Shown here: one piece after another, positions 6,201 through 12,445 of the stretch
How positions within the stretch are numbered: the first letter of the stretch is position 1
Layout of the letters: the number at the start of each line of letters is the position of its first letter
NCBI GenBank assembly: GCA_031272005.1
Contig: JAISUQ010000042.1
Span: 1-12,445 of the forward strand
Direction of reading: 5' to 3'
Origin: Coriobacteriales bacterium
GTDB taxonomy: Bacteria; Actinomycetota; Coriobacteriia; Coriobacteriales; UBA8131
DNA length: 12,445 bases
The notes under the pieces: generated by a model
Seen by the model: the letters and a program-made list of their open reading frames with translations, nothing else
Database searches by the model: none
Told to the model about the DNA's origin: nothing
Made by a program: the position numbers and the translations under genes

Positions 6201-8186
6201 GGCTACGACTGGGACGACAACGGCGTCCGCTCGCTGACGGAGAACTCCTACAACCGCACGCTGGCCTCCACCGGTAAAAGCGACCACAAGGGCAACCTCC
6301 TCACCTACGACACAGTGCGCGAGATCGTCACCGACGCCCCGGTGACCAACACCGCCAGCTGGGAGCAGTTGATTCCTGGCGGTGCACCGGTCGATGAGAA
6401 CAGCGACGGGGTGGCCGATGCCCGCGCCATGGATGTCTCGGCAGCAGATGGTATCCAGGTACTCAACCCCGGCATGGACTGGTACCGTATCCGCGAGTAC
6501 TCCGGCAGCACTTCCGGCAGCCGCCCGATTCGCCTGATTGCCTTCCAGCGCATTGAGGCCGGCCCCGATGTCACGGTCGCTGGTGGCGAGCTATACGACC
6601 ACCGCCGCGCTGTCGAGTTGACGCTGATGAAGAGCGTCACTCCCAACCTGGTGGTGGGACTGCATGACTCCCTGGCCTGGTCCAGCGCTGTGCAAGGCGG
6701 TTATCCCTCCTCCCGCGCTTATTGGGCGGTACCCACCACCCACATGGAGACCGACTTCAGTGCCACCGACAACGCCTGGCTGTACAGCGAGATCTGGCGA
6801 GCCAAGCAGAATTCAGACGGCAGCTTTGTCAAAGACCCGATCCAGGGCATGGGCACTGAGCAACTGGTGGAGGACCTCTCGGTTCAGGTCACCGGCGCTG
6901 GCACCGGCAGTGGCACGACTTTGACCGAGCAGCAGTGGAACGGCGAGATACCGATGTTCACCGAGACCAGCCGCCCGCAGAAATACCTGATTACCTACTA
7001 CTGGATGCTCAAGGACGGTCGCTACCGCACCGATACCAAGACGGTGACGGTGAAACCGGGGTGCTTTGACCTGACCATCGACGTCTACGACGCGGCAACC
7101 GACCAGCCGGAAGAAGACGCGTTGATACTGGCCAGTGCGCAGGACATCGGCTTCGATACCGGCTACGAATACCCCGATGACCCATCCAGCCATGAGGAGA
7201 CTACAGAACTGCCCTACACCACCAACGCCGCCGCGGCCTGGAGTAAGACTTCTGATGCCGTGCGGATAACCCGCGCCAAACTGGAGTTTTTGGACCACGA
7301 TGGCACCGTGCGCGGTCAGGCCGAGCTGAGTGGCAACATCTCCGCCGGTCAGGAATTCGCCGTGCCGATCACCTACCGCTACATCACCCGCACCTGGGAC
7401 AGCGCGGTACAGGCCCAGCGGGAGATAGTCAGCAGCCAGAAGTTGACGGTTGTCTACAGTATCGTCGCCGATGAGGATGGCGGCTGCTGTGTGCGTTTCA
7501 ACAAACTGGCCAACGCCCCGGATTATGAGGATGTCCTGGCCCGCCTCGTTGGCAGCCCGGATGGTATACCAGCTGACGCTGAGGCCTACATCAATGACAT
7601 GATGAACGACGTTCATCTGACGCTGTGGGTCCGCTACGGTGGCGAAGAATTCGCCTTCTACAAGACCGACCGCTATGGCAATCCGCTGGCAGGGGCTCAC
7701 TTCGCCCTTTATAGCTGCAAGGATGGCCACACTGCAGCCGACGAACATTCGCCGCTGGCTGCCGATGAGTCTGGCAACTGTTGGGACGTGGACCAGCCAT
7801 ACGCTGAAGCCACCTCCGCCGCCGATGGCCTGGTCGACTTCGGCGAGTTGGCCAGCGGTGACTACATGCTGGTGGAGACGGCCACCCTGCCCGGCTACCA
7901 ATTGCCAAGTGGCCAGTGGTTGCTGGAGGTGGATGCTCAGACTGGCAACATAAACATCACCGCCCATGGCGAGGAGATGCCGCCAGCCTTCAGGGTGGAG
8001 ACGGACGCTGACGCTGGCGATGAAGTGCAGCTGTATCTGCCCAATTACCCCCAGCTCCAACTGACGCTGACCGGCGGCCCCGGAGCCGCACCATTCGCCA
8101 TCGGCGGTGGACTGCTGCTGGGCGCCGCCAGCCTCTTGACCATACGCGCCCGCCGCCGCAAACAACACGCCACTCCAAGCAACTGA
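3288..8186 (+). CDS. Giant secreted, probably cell-wall-anchored surface protein (GLUG-like repeats, SpaA/CnaB-type domain)
   Basis: The 1632-residue protein is predicted to be exported and wall-attached. Order: signal peptide 1-33 (basic RNVRKQRK, hydrophobic core, cleavage near AAG-A); N-terminal region 40-215; acidic Asp/Glu/Gly linker 240-290; two Cys/His modules (C292xC294...H310...DC314P and C322xC324...H336...DC343P); beta-helix-like start at about 502 (WTVYSGEQLRYAL); GLUG-like repeats about 600-925 with recurring NC(F/Y) at 660, 729, 755, 784 and 821; mid region with a calcium-loop-like DENSDGVAD at 1036-1044; SpaA/CnaB-like domain about 1452-1570 (candidate isopeptide Lys1459 in FYKTD, Glu1530 in VETATLPGY); sorting region LTLTG (1592-1596), hydrophobic helix and RARRRK tail. 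ATG 3288 is chosen because the signal peptide starts there and the promoter lies at 3223-3253; the frame is open back to 3171. Adhesion is inferred; no ligand or sortase is visible. The LPxTG proline is Thr. Confidence 0.9.
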   Translation: MRNVRKQRKLMNVSAVLVAICLIGSLAIPIAAGANTANHTEQQVVSFERHNPAYSAVVPQGTSPDELGLPATVRVVLPLAEGQVDEQFCQSQPQADMSDGYAQFDYFHYGYVAPADAEELYATGQRVVYTIYYADPDGDVVERAWRLYGSIAGGQDSWYACDADGVLIGRVLDAAVTWRDNGYDGTTPGLYSFTATMDDYGSDGLAQPTAQIRVEDSQAVAAALQADDGCGEEHAAGHTHADTADNAGDAGDEDGENVESGEDGENGESFSPASSESAESDAPAAVAAAEDCHCGLDGGPIDADNFPWAHQEDCPYFAPVECLCQDAESGEYTHVHDATNKDCPLYGKDTVQIVKSDGSPSVVANADVDFFCQHGAIIAGAVQKGQTALSAGRLLRSINGGGTNDSAGDTMMALHTPTSGNAEICINEGGPDDDFPDIIHVPGIWVDYINTMWMNTGYTSFAWQTDAQVGAYNNWKWSGAVASQTTGTVQTNALRQPAVQNKIWTVYSGEQLRYALTKFTNGQYIQLAAPINLNGNQYNWETIDCKGKGLRMNGGKICNLGITSTGQASDRLGLFAKNYYSLELKELNFENAKIVDYHYDVAADTGKVSVSRYTGILYHGGWDYGSRAITNVEIKDSLFYGFDLVSPLGGVGTGTALNNCFATGNYIYGRNHMGGLCTDINRGTDSSAHTTHGGADYCAAWNNLLCGTGGHSSGFIPCYSSETDHIRNCFTSVELYGSRFVGGFTTIIGGEISNCFATGKIEGYSEIGGFLATTGQFQQNISNCYSTALVGLRSPAQRQGGFVAPYTNSKMLSDSLHIGNCYAAGEVGNFDTDLDDPQDVGGFISVSDTSIMKCLDAAALNHCYYDKQTTAMREWTAGDARSLAGITGVLTSSCDKAGVGLASGGYGGSNDAGFSGFTDNSQWVYTAQHYPQLAVFANASAADWGSDARVASVQANSLASAATVFLDTWNSGYDWDDNGVRSLTENSYNRTLASTGKSDHKGNLLTYDTVREIVTDAPVTNTASWEQLIPGGAPVDENSDGVADARAMDVSAADGIQVLNPGMDWYRIREYSGSTSGSRPIRLIAFQRIEAGPDVTVAGGELYDHRRAVELTLMKSVTPNLVVGLHDSLAWSSAVQGGYPSSRAYWAVPTTHMETDFSATDNAWLYSEIWRAKQNSDGSFVKDPIQGMGTEQLVEDLSVQVTGAGTGSGTTLTEQQWNGEIPMFTETSRPQKYLITYYWMLKDGRYRTDTKTVTVKPGCFDLTIDVYDAATDQPEEDALILASAQDIGFDTGYEYPDDPSSHEETTELPYTTNAAAAWSKTSDAVRITRAKLEFLDHDGTVRGQAELSGNISAGQEFAVPITYRYITRTWDSAVQAQREIVSSQKLTVVYSIVADEDGGCCVRFNKLANAPDYEDVLARLVGSPDGIPADAEAYINDMMNDVHLTLWVRYGGEEFAFYKTDRYGNPLAGAHFALYSCKDGHTAADEHSPLAADESGNCWDVDQPYAEATSAADGLVDFGELASGDYMLVETATLPGYQLPSGQWLLEVDAQTGNINITAHGEEMPPAFRVETDADAGDEVQLYLPNYPQLQLTLTGGPGAAPFAIGGGLLLGAASLLTIRARRRKQHATPSN

Positions 8187-8439
8187 CGGGGTGTCGAAGA
8201 AGGGACAGGGCGAGCCCGCTATCGTACAGCAATTCAACGATGATGGATACCTTTTTCGGAATAGCTTGTCTGTCTTGCACAGTACCCGTAGAAATGCAGA
8301 CTTTCGGCGCTTGGGTGTCTGCTTTCAGCATACACCCGGCGAGACCCAGCGACCCTGGGCTTGCTGCGTTCGCTGGCGCTCTCTGCGCAAGCCGTCGCTG
8401 GTTCAACCAGTCCTCCCAAATCAGTACAGGGGACGGGAA
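8187..8439. other. Convergent intergenic region, no gene
   Basis: This lies between the ends of the surface-protein gene and mnmA. Short frames run through it on both strands, but none has a convincing start or family. The left part (8187-8300) shows nothing notable apart from a T-run at 8252-8256 without a preceding stem. The right part holds strong hairpins, listed separately. No canonical U-tract terminator was found for either convergent gene. Confidence 0.6.
8313..8401. repeat. Two adjacent strong hairpins between convergent genes
   Basis: Hairpin one: GGGTGT (8313-8318) with ACACCC (8332-8337), then after one mismatch TGC/GCA around a TTTCA loop. Hairpin two: CCAGCGAC (8346-8353) with GTCGCTGG (8394-8401), continued after a one-sided 4-base bulge by GGCTTGC (8358-8364) with GCAAGCC (8387-8393). 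Overlapping its end is a further palindrome, CTGGTTCAACCAG (8398-8410). The arrangement suits a bidirectional terminator region, a REP/BIME-like dispersed repeat, or a small structured RNA. I do not recognise the family. Confidence 0.55.
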
Positions 8440-9567
8440 CTACGAATGAACAGTATAGTAAATGGAGCCGCCGCCGATAACTGTTTCCTGGTCATAGATT
8501 ACCAATGCCTGACCGGGGGTGACTGCCTTCTGGGGTTCGTCAAAGGTTACTTCCAGGTTGTCGGCGTCCAACTGGCGAACGGTTACGGACTGCTCGGCGC
8601 CGCGATAGCGGTGTTTGGCGGTGGCGCGGATCGGACCTTCCAGCTGGTCGGTGGCAATCAGGTTGACATCCCCAACCCGCGCAATTTTGCTATATAATTT
8701 ATCAATTTCTCCCACTATCACCGTACTGCTGGCGGCATCAATAGCGGTGACATAGAGCGGGTGGCCGGTGGCAATCCCCAGCCGTTTGCGCTGTCCGATG
8801 GTGAAATTCTGGATGCCATCATGCCTGCCCAGCACAACGCCGAGCTCATCAACGATGTCGCCGCCCGTTGGCGCTTCGGCAGCAATGCGGCGGATGAATG
8901 CGGCATAGTCACCATCCGGCACAAAGCAGATGTCCTGGCTCTCGGGCTTCTCCGCAGTGGCCAGACCCAGCTCGCCGGCCAGCTGGCGGGTCTGCTCCTT
9001 GGTCAAATCGCCCAGCGGGAGCAAGGTGTGTGCCAGCTGGTTTTGGGTCAGCGTATAGAGCACGTAGCTTTGATCCTTATTGCTATCGATGCCACGCTGC
9101 AACAGATAGCGTCCGCCTGGTTCAGCAGGCGGCTGGATGCGGGCATAGTGTCCGGTAGCCAGGTAGCCATAGCCGGTCTCCAGGGCCCTGGCCAGCAGGC
9201 GCTCGAACTTCAGAAAGCGGTTGCAGTCGATGCAGGGATTAGGGGTGCAGCCAGCTAAATAAGCGGCGGAGAAGCGCCCGATGACCTGCTCGGCGAAATC
9301 CGCACTGAAGTTGAAGGTGTAATGCGGGATACCCAAACGCTGGCAGACGGCGCGGGCATCCTCAACGTCGGCCAGCGAGCAGCAGCCGCTGTCCAACTCT
9401 GCTCCGATGGCCTCGGCCTCGAACAGATGCATGGTGGCGCCGGTGCACTCGTATCCGGCGCGCTGCAGGAGATGGGCGGCGACAGAGGAGTCCACACCGC
9501 CGCTCATGGCGACCAGCGCACGCTGGTCGGCAGGCTGAATCTGCGGGCAACACCGGTTACTGCTCAC
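8440..9567 (-). CDS. mnmA: tRNA-specific 2-thiouridylase MnmA
   Basis: The 375-residue enzyme adds sulfur to C2 of U34 in the anticodon of tRNA-Lys, -Glu and -Gln, using ATP to adenylate the base and a persulfide relayed from a cysteine desulfurase. The PP-loop SGGVDSS is at 22-28. The catalytic cysteine is C115 in TPNPCIDCNRFLKF, and the second is C214 in SQDICFVPDGDY. LATGHYARI (136-144), NKDQSYVLYTL (163-173), NFTIGQRKRLG and the C-terminal beta-barrel are also present. Length is normal. The start is GTG at 9565-9567, with AAGG seven bases upstream; no ATG precedes the PP-loop at family-typical distance. It follows mtaD after 73 bp on the same strand and may share its transcript. The extra CC in the GCCSLADVEDAR segment is common in Gram-positive MnmA. 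Confidence 0.96.
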   Translation of the reverse strand: MSSNRCCPQIQPADQRALVAMSGGVDSSVAAHLLQRAGYECTGATMHLFEAEAIGAELDSGCCSLADVEDARAVCQRLGIPHYTFNFSADFAEQVIGRFSAAYLAGCTPNPCIDCNRFLKFERLLARALETGYGYLATGHYARIQPPAEPGGRYLLQRGIDSNKDQSYVLYTLTQNQLAHTLLPLGDLTKEQTRQLAGELGLATAEKPESQDICFVPDGDYAAFIRRIAAEAPTGGDIVDELGVVLGRHDGIQNFTIGQRKRLGIATGHPLYVTAIDAASSTVIVGEIDKLYSKIARVGDVNLIATDQLEGPIRATAKHRYRGAEQSVTVRQLDADNLEVTFDEPQKAVTPGQALVIYDQETVIGGGSIYYTVHS

Positions 9568-9640
9568 CGGTCTGCCTTCGGATTGTTAGCCACACTGAGC
9601 ATGACGACCCGGCAGCTCGCCAACTGATGCAAAGCTGGTC

Positions 9641-10942
9641 TCATACGGCCAGCTCGGCCAGGATGTCACCTGTGGCGGCCTGGGTCTCGGCGATGGCCTT
9701 CTCCACGTCGATGGTCGGCCACTGACCGTCGCGGTAGAGCACCGCACCATCGACCATGGTCAGCACCACATCACTGCCCTGGGCGGAGAAGACCAGGTTG
9801 TTCAGAGCGTTGTGGACAGGCTGCGCCCAGGCTACGTTGGTCTCCAGCACCACCAGATCGGCTCGCTGCCCCACAGCCAGGCAGCCGCAATCCAACCGAC
9901 CTTGCGAGCGGGCGCCGTTGATGGTCGCCGCCGCCAGCGCCTCGGCCGGAGTGACCACCGTGGGGTCGCCGGTGGAGCCCTTGTACAGCAGCGCGAACAG
10001 ATAGAGTTCCTTGAGGATGTTATGCGAGTTGTTGGAGGCCACGCCATCGGTGCCCAAAGCCACATTGACCCCAGCCGCCAGCATCTCCGGCACCGGAGCG
10101 AATCCGCTGGCCAGCTTGGCGTTGCTGGCCGGATTGGCGGCCACGGTGACGCCTCGTTCAGCCATGATTGCCCAGTCCTCCGGCTCTGTCCACACACAGT
10201 GCGCCGCTGTGCAGGGGGCACGGAAGAAGTCCAGCGAGTCGAAGTATTGCACCGGCGTCAGGCCGCCGCGGCGCTGTTTGCACTCCGCGTGCTCCAGTTT
10301 GGTCTCCGAGATATGCACGTGCGTCTGCACGCCCAATTGCACGGCGTGCTCCCCCACCGCCTGCACCACCTGGGGGTTGGAGATGTACTCGGAGTGGATG
10401 TTCAGGTCGATCTTCAACCGGCCATCGGCCTGCCCGTGATACTGGCGCACGAAGTGTTCGTTGCTGGCCTTGTTCGGCGTCTGCTCATAGGTGGTTTGCG
10501 CATCAAAGACCATGATGCCCTGGCAGAGGTTGGCCTTGATACCGCTCTCGATCACGGCCCGCGCCCGGGCATCCATGAAGTAATACATATCGGTGAAGCC
10601 CACCACACCAAAACGCAGCATCTCGGCGATGGCCAGCGAAGTGGCCGGATAAGCCCGCTCCTCGGTAATCTTTTCCTCAAACGGGAATATCCGTTTGAAC
10701 AGCCAATCCTGCAACGCCATGTTCTCGCCATAACCGCGCAGCAGGGTCATCGGCACGTGGGCATGGGTGTTATACATCCCGGGAATCAGCAGCTTGCCTG
10801 CGCCGTCATAGCGCTCGCCATACTCCTCGGCATCGGCTGGCGCCTCGCTGCCCAGGTACGCGATCTGGGCGCCCCTGGTGCCAACGAAACCTCGTTCCAC
10901 ACTAAAATTGCTAGTTAAATAATCAATATTGGAGAATAGCAC
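9641..10942 (-). CDS. mtaD: 5-methylthioadenosine/S-adenosylhomocysteine deaminase (amidohydrolase family)
   Basis: The 433-residue TRZ/ATZ-type amidohydrolase probably deaminates methylthioadenosine or S-adenosylhomocysteine to the inosine forms, recycling by-products of SAM-using reactions. Metal ligands are visible: H60xH62 in YNTHAHVPMTLLRG, H210 in HVHISET, H248 in TAAHCVW and D299 in GTDGVASNN, with E213 as the expected acid/base. The N-terminal beta segment and C-terminal VGQRADLVVLE complete the composite domain. Start is GTG at 10940-10942: AAGGG lies six bases upstream, and the frame begins at the family's usual LFSNIDYL. Related deaminases (chlorohydrolase/guanine-deaminase-like) share the fold, so the substrate is inferred. 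A structured 160-nt leader precedes it, and mnmA follows. Confidence 0.9.
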   Translation of the reverse strand: MLFSNIDYLTSNFSVERGFVGTRGAQIAYLGSEAPADAEEYGERYDGAGKLLIPGMYNTHAHVPMTLLRGYGENMALQDWLFKRIFPFEEKITEERAYPATSLAIAEMLRFGVVGFTDMYYFMDARARAVIESGIKANLCQGIMVFDAQTTYEQTPNKASNEHFVRQYHGQADGRLKIDLNIHSEYISNPQVVQAVGEHAVQLGVQTHVHISETKLEHAECKQRRGGLTPVQYFDSLDFFRAPCTAAHCVWTEPEDWAIMAERGVTVAANPASNAKLASGFAPVPEMLAAGVNVALGTDGVASNNSHNILKELYLFALLYKGSTGDPTVVTPAEALAAATINGARSQGRLDCGCLAVGQRADLVVLETNVAWAQPVHNALNNLVFSAQGSDVVLTMVDGAVLYRDGQWPTIDVEKAIAETQAATGDILAELAV

Positions 10943-10967
10943 CAGTAGCCCTTCTTTCTCTCAGTCA

Positions 10968-11084
10968 CCGATTGCTCGGATGCCGACCTCGGCGGCAGGC
11001 TGACGCCTGTTCGGTTAATCCGCAAATCCAAAGTCTCATTCTACAACAGCATCACCATGGTCATTGCTGCCCGAATGCAGGCAG
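10968..11084 (-). promoter_or_regulatory. Highly structured leader of mtaD (unassigned)
   Basis: Five successive hairpins can be drawn on the minus-strand RNA upstream of the GTG: CTGCC/GGCAG (11067-11084), CAGCA/TGCTG with an ACC/GGT inner stem (11047-11069, overlapping the first), CAGGC/GCCTG with a GTCA loop (10996-11009), GCCGA/TCGGC (10982-10993) and CCGA/TCGG with a GCAA tetraloop (10968-10979). The last ends about 25 nt before the start codon. I see no consensus of the SAM, SAH, TPP, T-box or other riboswitch classes I know. It may be a cis-regulatory element or simply GC-rich spacer. Confidence 0.35.
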
Positions 11085-11114
11085 TTTCTCCGCATTATTG
11101 TACCAAATTAACCT

Positions 11115-11120
11115 ATTATA
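11115..11120 (-). promoter_or_regulatory. Candidate -10 for mtaD-mnmA
   Basis: A perfect TATAAT on the minus strand sits in an AT-rich patch about 170 bases before the mtaD GTG. No good -35 is present at 16-18 bp; TTGAAA is only 6 bp upstream. The patch is bounded by the inverted pair ATTGTAC (11097-11103) and GTACAAT (11151-11157). If used, it would place the structured leader in the 5' untranslated region of mtaD. Confidence 0.35.
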
Positions 11121-11170
11121 AGCGTGTTTCAATGCTTTACGTTTATTTTAGTACAATTTTTCTGAGATAA

Positions 11171-11251
11171 CTGGCAGCGTTGGCTTTTCTGGATGCCTGG
11201 CAGTGTTGGCTTTTCTGTATAACTGGCAGCATTGGCTTTTCTGGATGCCTG
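11171..11251. repeat. 26-bp tandem repeat, three copies plus a fragment
   Basis: Each unit is CTGGCAG, two variable bases, TTGGCTTTTCTG, then a 5-base tail. Copies start at 11171 (variable bases CG, tail GATGC), 11197 (TG, tail TATAA) and 11223 (CA, tail GATGC), followed by CTG of a fourth. The preceding TCTGAGATAA (11161-11170) looks like a decayed earlier unit end. The array is in the spacer just past the tyrS stop. A 26-bp period is not a multiple of three, and no reading frame exploits it, so it is non-coding. Confidence 0.88.
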
Positions 11252-11281
11252 TTTTACGTGGATCAGCTGTCTCCTCGCAGC

Positions 11282-12445
11282 TCAAGCCTTGCGGATGTGG
11301 GCGAACTTGCGCTTGCCGACCTGCAGCAGCTTGCCGTGCAACGCCTCGGGCGGCAGGTTGTAAGTCTTGGGCGCCAGCGCTTCGCCGGCCAGATTGACAC
11401 CGCCGCCGTCAATCAATCGACGCGCCTCGCCGGCGCTGGCGGCAAAGCCCAACTCCTGCAACACGGCCGGCAGATACAGTGTGCCGTCCTCGCCCGGCTG
11501 GGTGGCCAACGTCACCTCCGGCGTATCCTCCGGCGCATCGTGCTGCTTGAAGACCCTGTCGAAGGCCGCCTCAGCTTCCACGGCTGCCGATTCGCCATGG
11601 TAGGCGGCCACGATATTGGCCGCCAATCGGCGCTTTATCAGGTTGGGATGGGCGCGCTCGGCGGCCAGATCAGCGACGATGGCATCAATCTCGGTCACCG
11701 GTAGGTTGGCAGCCAGATAGAGATAGCGCGGCATCAGGGTATCGGGGATGCTCATCAACTTGCCGAACATCTCCGCCGGCTCGTCGGTGATGCCCACATA
11801 ATTGCCATATGATTTAGACATTTTTTGAACGCCATCGGTGCCTTCCAGCAGTGGCAATGTCAAACAGACCTGCGGCTCCATACCCAACTTCTCCATCAAC
11901 TCCCGGCCGGCCAGCAGGTTGAACAGCTGGTCGTTGCCGCCCAACTCGATATCCGCCCGCACCTCCACCGAGTCGTAAGCCTGCATCACCGGGTAGAGGA
12001 ACTCATGCAGCGAGATGGGCTGCTGGTTCTTGTAGCGGTTGGAGAAGTCATCACGCTCCAGGATGCGGGCCACGGTGAAATGCGCCGCCAGCTTGAGGAT
12101 GCCGCCCAGATCCAGCGGCAGCAACCAGTCGCCATTCCAGACCAGCTCGGTTTTCTCCGCATCCAAAATCTTGAAGGCCTGGTCCACGTAGGTTTGGGCG
12201 TTGGCGGCAATCTGCTCGGTGGTCAGGGGCGGCCGGGTGGAATTGCGCCCGGATGGATCGCCGATGAGTGCTGTGCCGTTGCCGATGATCAGCACCACCT
12301 GGTGGCCCAGATCCTGCAGCTGGCGCAACTTGCGCAGCGGCACGGCGTGGCCGAGGTGCAGGTCGGGGGCGGTGGGGTCGACACCCAGCTTACAGCGCAG
12401 CGGGGTATTGGTGGCTACGGCGCGGTCCAGCTTGGTCTTCAGAGC
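11282..12445 (-). CDS. tyrS: Tyrosyl-tRNA synthetase, 5' end beyond the window
   Basis: 387 C-terminal residues are visible of a family length of about 400-420; the frame stays open to the right edge, so the start is missing. The class I synthetase charges tRNA-Tyr. The HIGH signature appears as DLHLGHAVPLRK (HLGH at visible residues 30-33), after LGVDPTAP; the KMSKS loop is KMSKSYGN (208-215). Tyrosine-site segments LYPVMQAYDSVEV and ELGGNDQLFNLLAGREL support Tyr over Trp specificity. An S4-type RNA-binding domain occupies about the last 65 residues (LQELGFAASAGEARRLIDGGGVNL onward). The sequence style matches the TyrZ-like branch rather than the E. coli TyrS branch. An internal GTG at 12343 could be mistaken for the start but lies after the HIGH motif. 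It is upstream of mtaD, separated by 339 bp. Confidence 0.96.
   Translation of the reverse strand, partial: ALKTKLDRAVATNTPLRCKLGVDPTAPDLHLGHAVPLRKLRQLQDLGHQVVLIIGNGTALIGDPSGRNSTRPPLTTEQIAANAQTYVDQAFKILDAEKTELVWNGDWLLPLDLGGILKLAAHFTVARILERDDFSNRYKNQQPISLHEFLYPVMQAYDSVEVRADIELGGNDQLFNLLAGRELMEKLGMEPQVCLTLPLLEGTDGVQKMSKSYGNYVGITDEPAEMFGKLMSIPDTLMPRYLYLAANLPVTEIDAIVADLAAERAHPNLIKRRLAANIVAAYHGESAAVEAEAAFDRVFKQHDAPEDTPEVTLATQPGEDGTLYLPAVLQELGFAASAGEARRLIDGGGVNLAGEALAPKTYNLPPEALHGKLLQVGKRKFAHIRKA

Noticed and set aside
8031..8060. LPNYP as the sortase motif just upstream of LTLTG
   Set aside because: It lacks the T-G that the sortase cleaves between and is farther from the hydrophobic helix; LTLTGG is at the normal distance.
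6813..8237. 474-codon open frame on the minus strand opposite the surface-protein gene
   Set aside because: A Val/Gly/Ala-rich shadow produced by GC-biased codons of the real gene; no domain, and the plus strand has clear family features.
8346..8410. Integron attC-like site, because GTTCAAC fits RYYYAAC and lies next to an imperfect palindrome
   Set aside because: Only one core-like motif is present, at the wrong end, and there is no integrase or cassette context.
8394..8418. tRNA T-arm-like GGTTCAA near 8400
   Set aside because: The flanking stem does not pair in tRNA geometry and there is no acceptor, D or anticodon arm; it is part of the palindrome CTGGTTCAACCAG.
11171..11251. CRISPR or coding repeat
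   Set aside because: 26-bp units are contiguous without unique spacers, and the period is not a multiple of three.
11282..12343. tyrS as a complete gene starting with GTG at 12343
   Set aside because: The frame continues upstream through LGVDPTAPDLHLGH, the essential HIGH motif, to the window edge, so the gene is cut rather than short.

Overview
The window looks like chromosomal DNA from a Gram-positive bacterium. It has roughly 60% GC in genes and AT-rich promoters, clear purine-rich ribosome binding sites, a DegV fatty-acid-binding protein and a very large secreted protein with a sortase-type C-terminus. A high-GC anaerobe (Coriobacteriia or high-GC Clostridia/Peptococcaceae-like) fits best, but the sequence does not settle the lineage. 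The right edge cuts tyrS; the left edge begins exactly on an inverted-repeat arm.

Layout, left to right. A perfect 19-bp inverted repeat (1-89) is followed by degV (173-1027, minus). A spacer rich in short tandem repeats (about 1115-1270) leads to two small membrane proteins of unknown function (1281-1703 and 1720-2043, minus), which look like one transcription unit behind a palindromic operator. Next is a MerR-family regulator with a GyrI-like ligand-binding domain (2232-3074, minus). Divergent from it is a 1632-residue cell-surface protein (3288-8186, plus). A convergent 253-bp intergenic stretch holds strong hairpins. Then come mnmA (8440-9567), mtaD (9641-10942) and tyrS (11282 to past the right edge), all on minus. 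The 339-bp tyrS-mtaD spacer holds a 26-bp tandem repeat, a possible promoter and a strongly folded leader.

How the parts may work together. The most interesting unit is the merR/surface-protein divergon. The promoter next to the surface-protein gene is TTGACT, a 19-bp spacer, then TATTAT, with a TAAAGT-A-ACTTTA dyad in the spacer. That over-long spacer is the hallmark of MerR-activated promoters. A second, related box lies in the merR promoter/leader, and an intrinsic terminator sits between the two boxes. I infer that a small-molecule-responsive MerR/GyrI regulator controls a giant surface protein and probably itself, possibly with an attenuated leader transcript. The surface protein has a sorting signal that reads LTLTG instead of LPxTG. 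The tyrS-mtaD-mnmA side is housekeeping: tyrosyl-tRNA charging, methylthioadenosine/SAH deamination and tRNA wobble thiolation.

Functional calls for degV, merR, mnmA, mtaD and tyrS rest on visible family motifs. The membrane proteins have no recognised function. Promoters, operators and folds were read by eye and are candidates.
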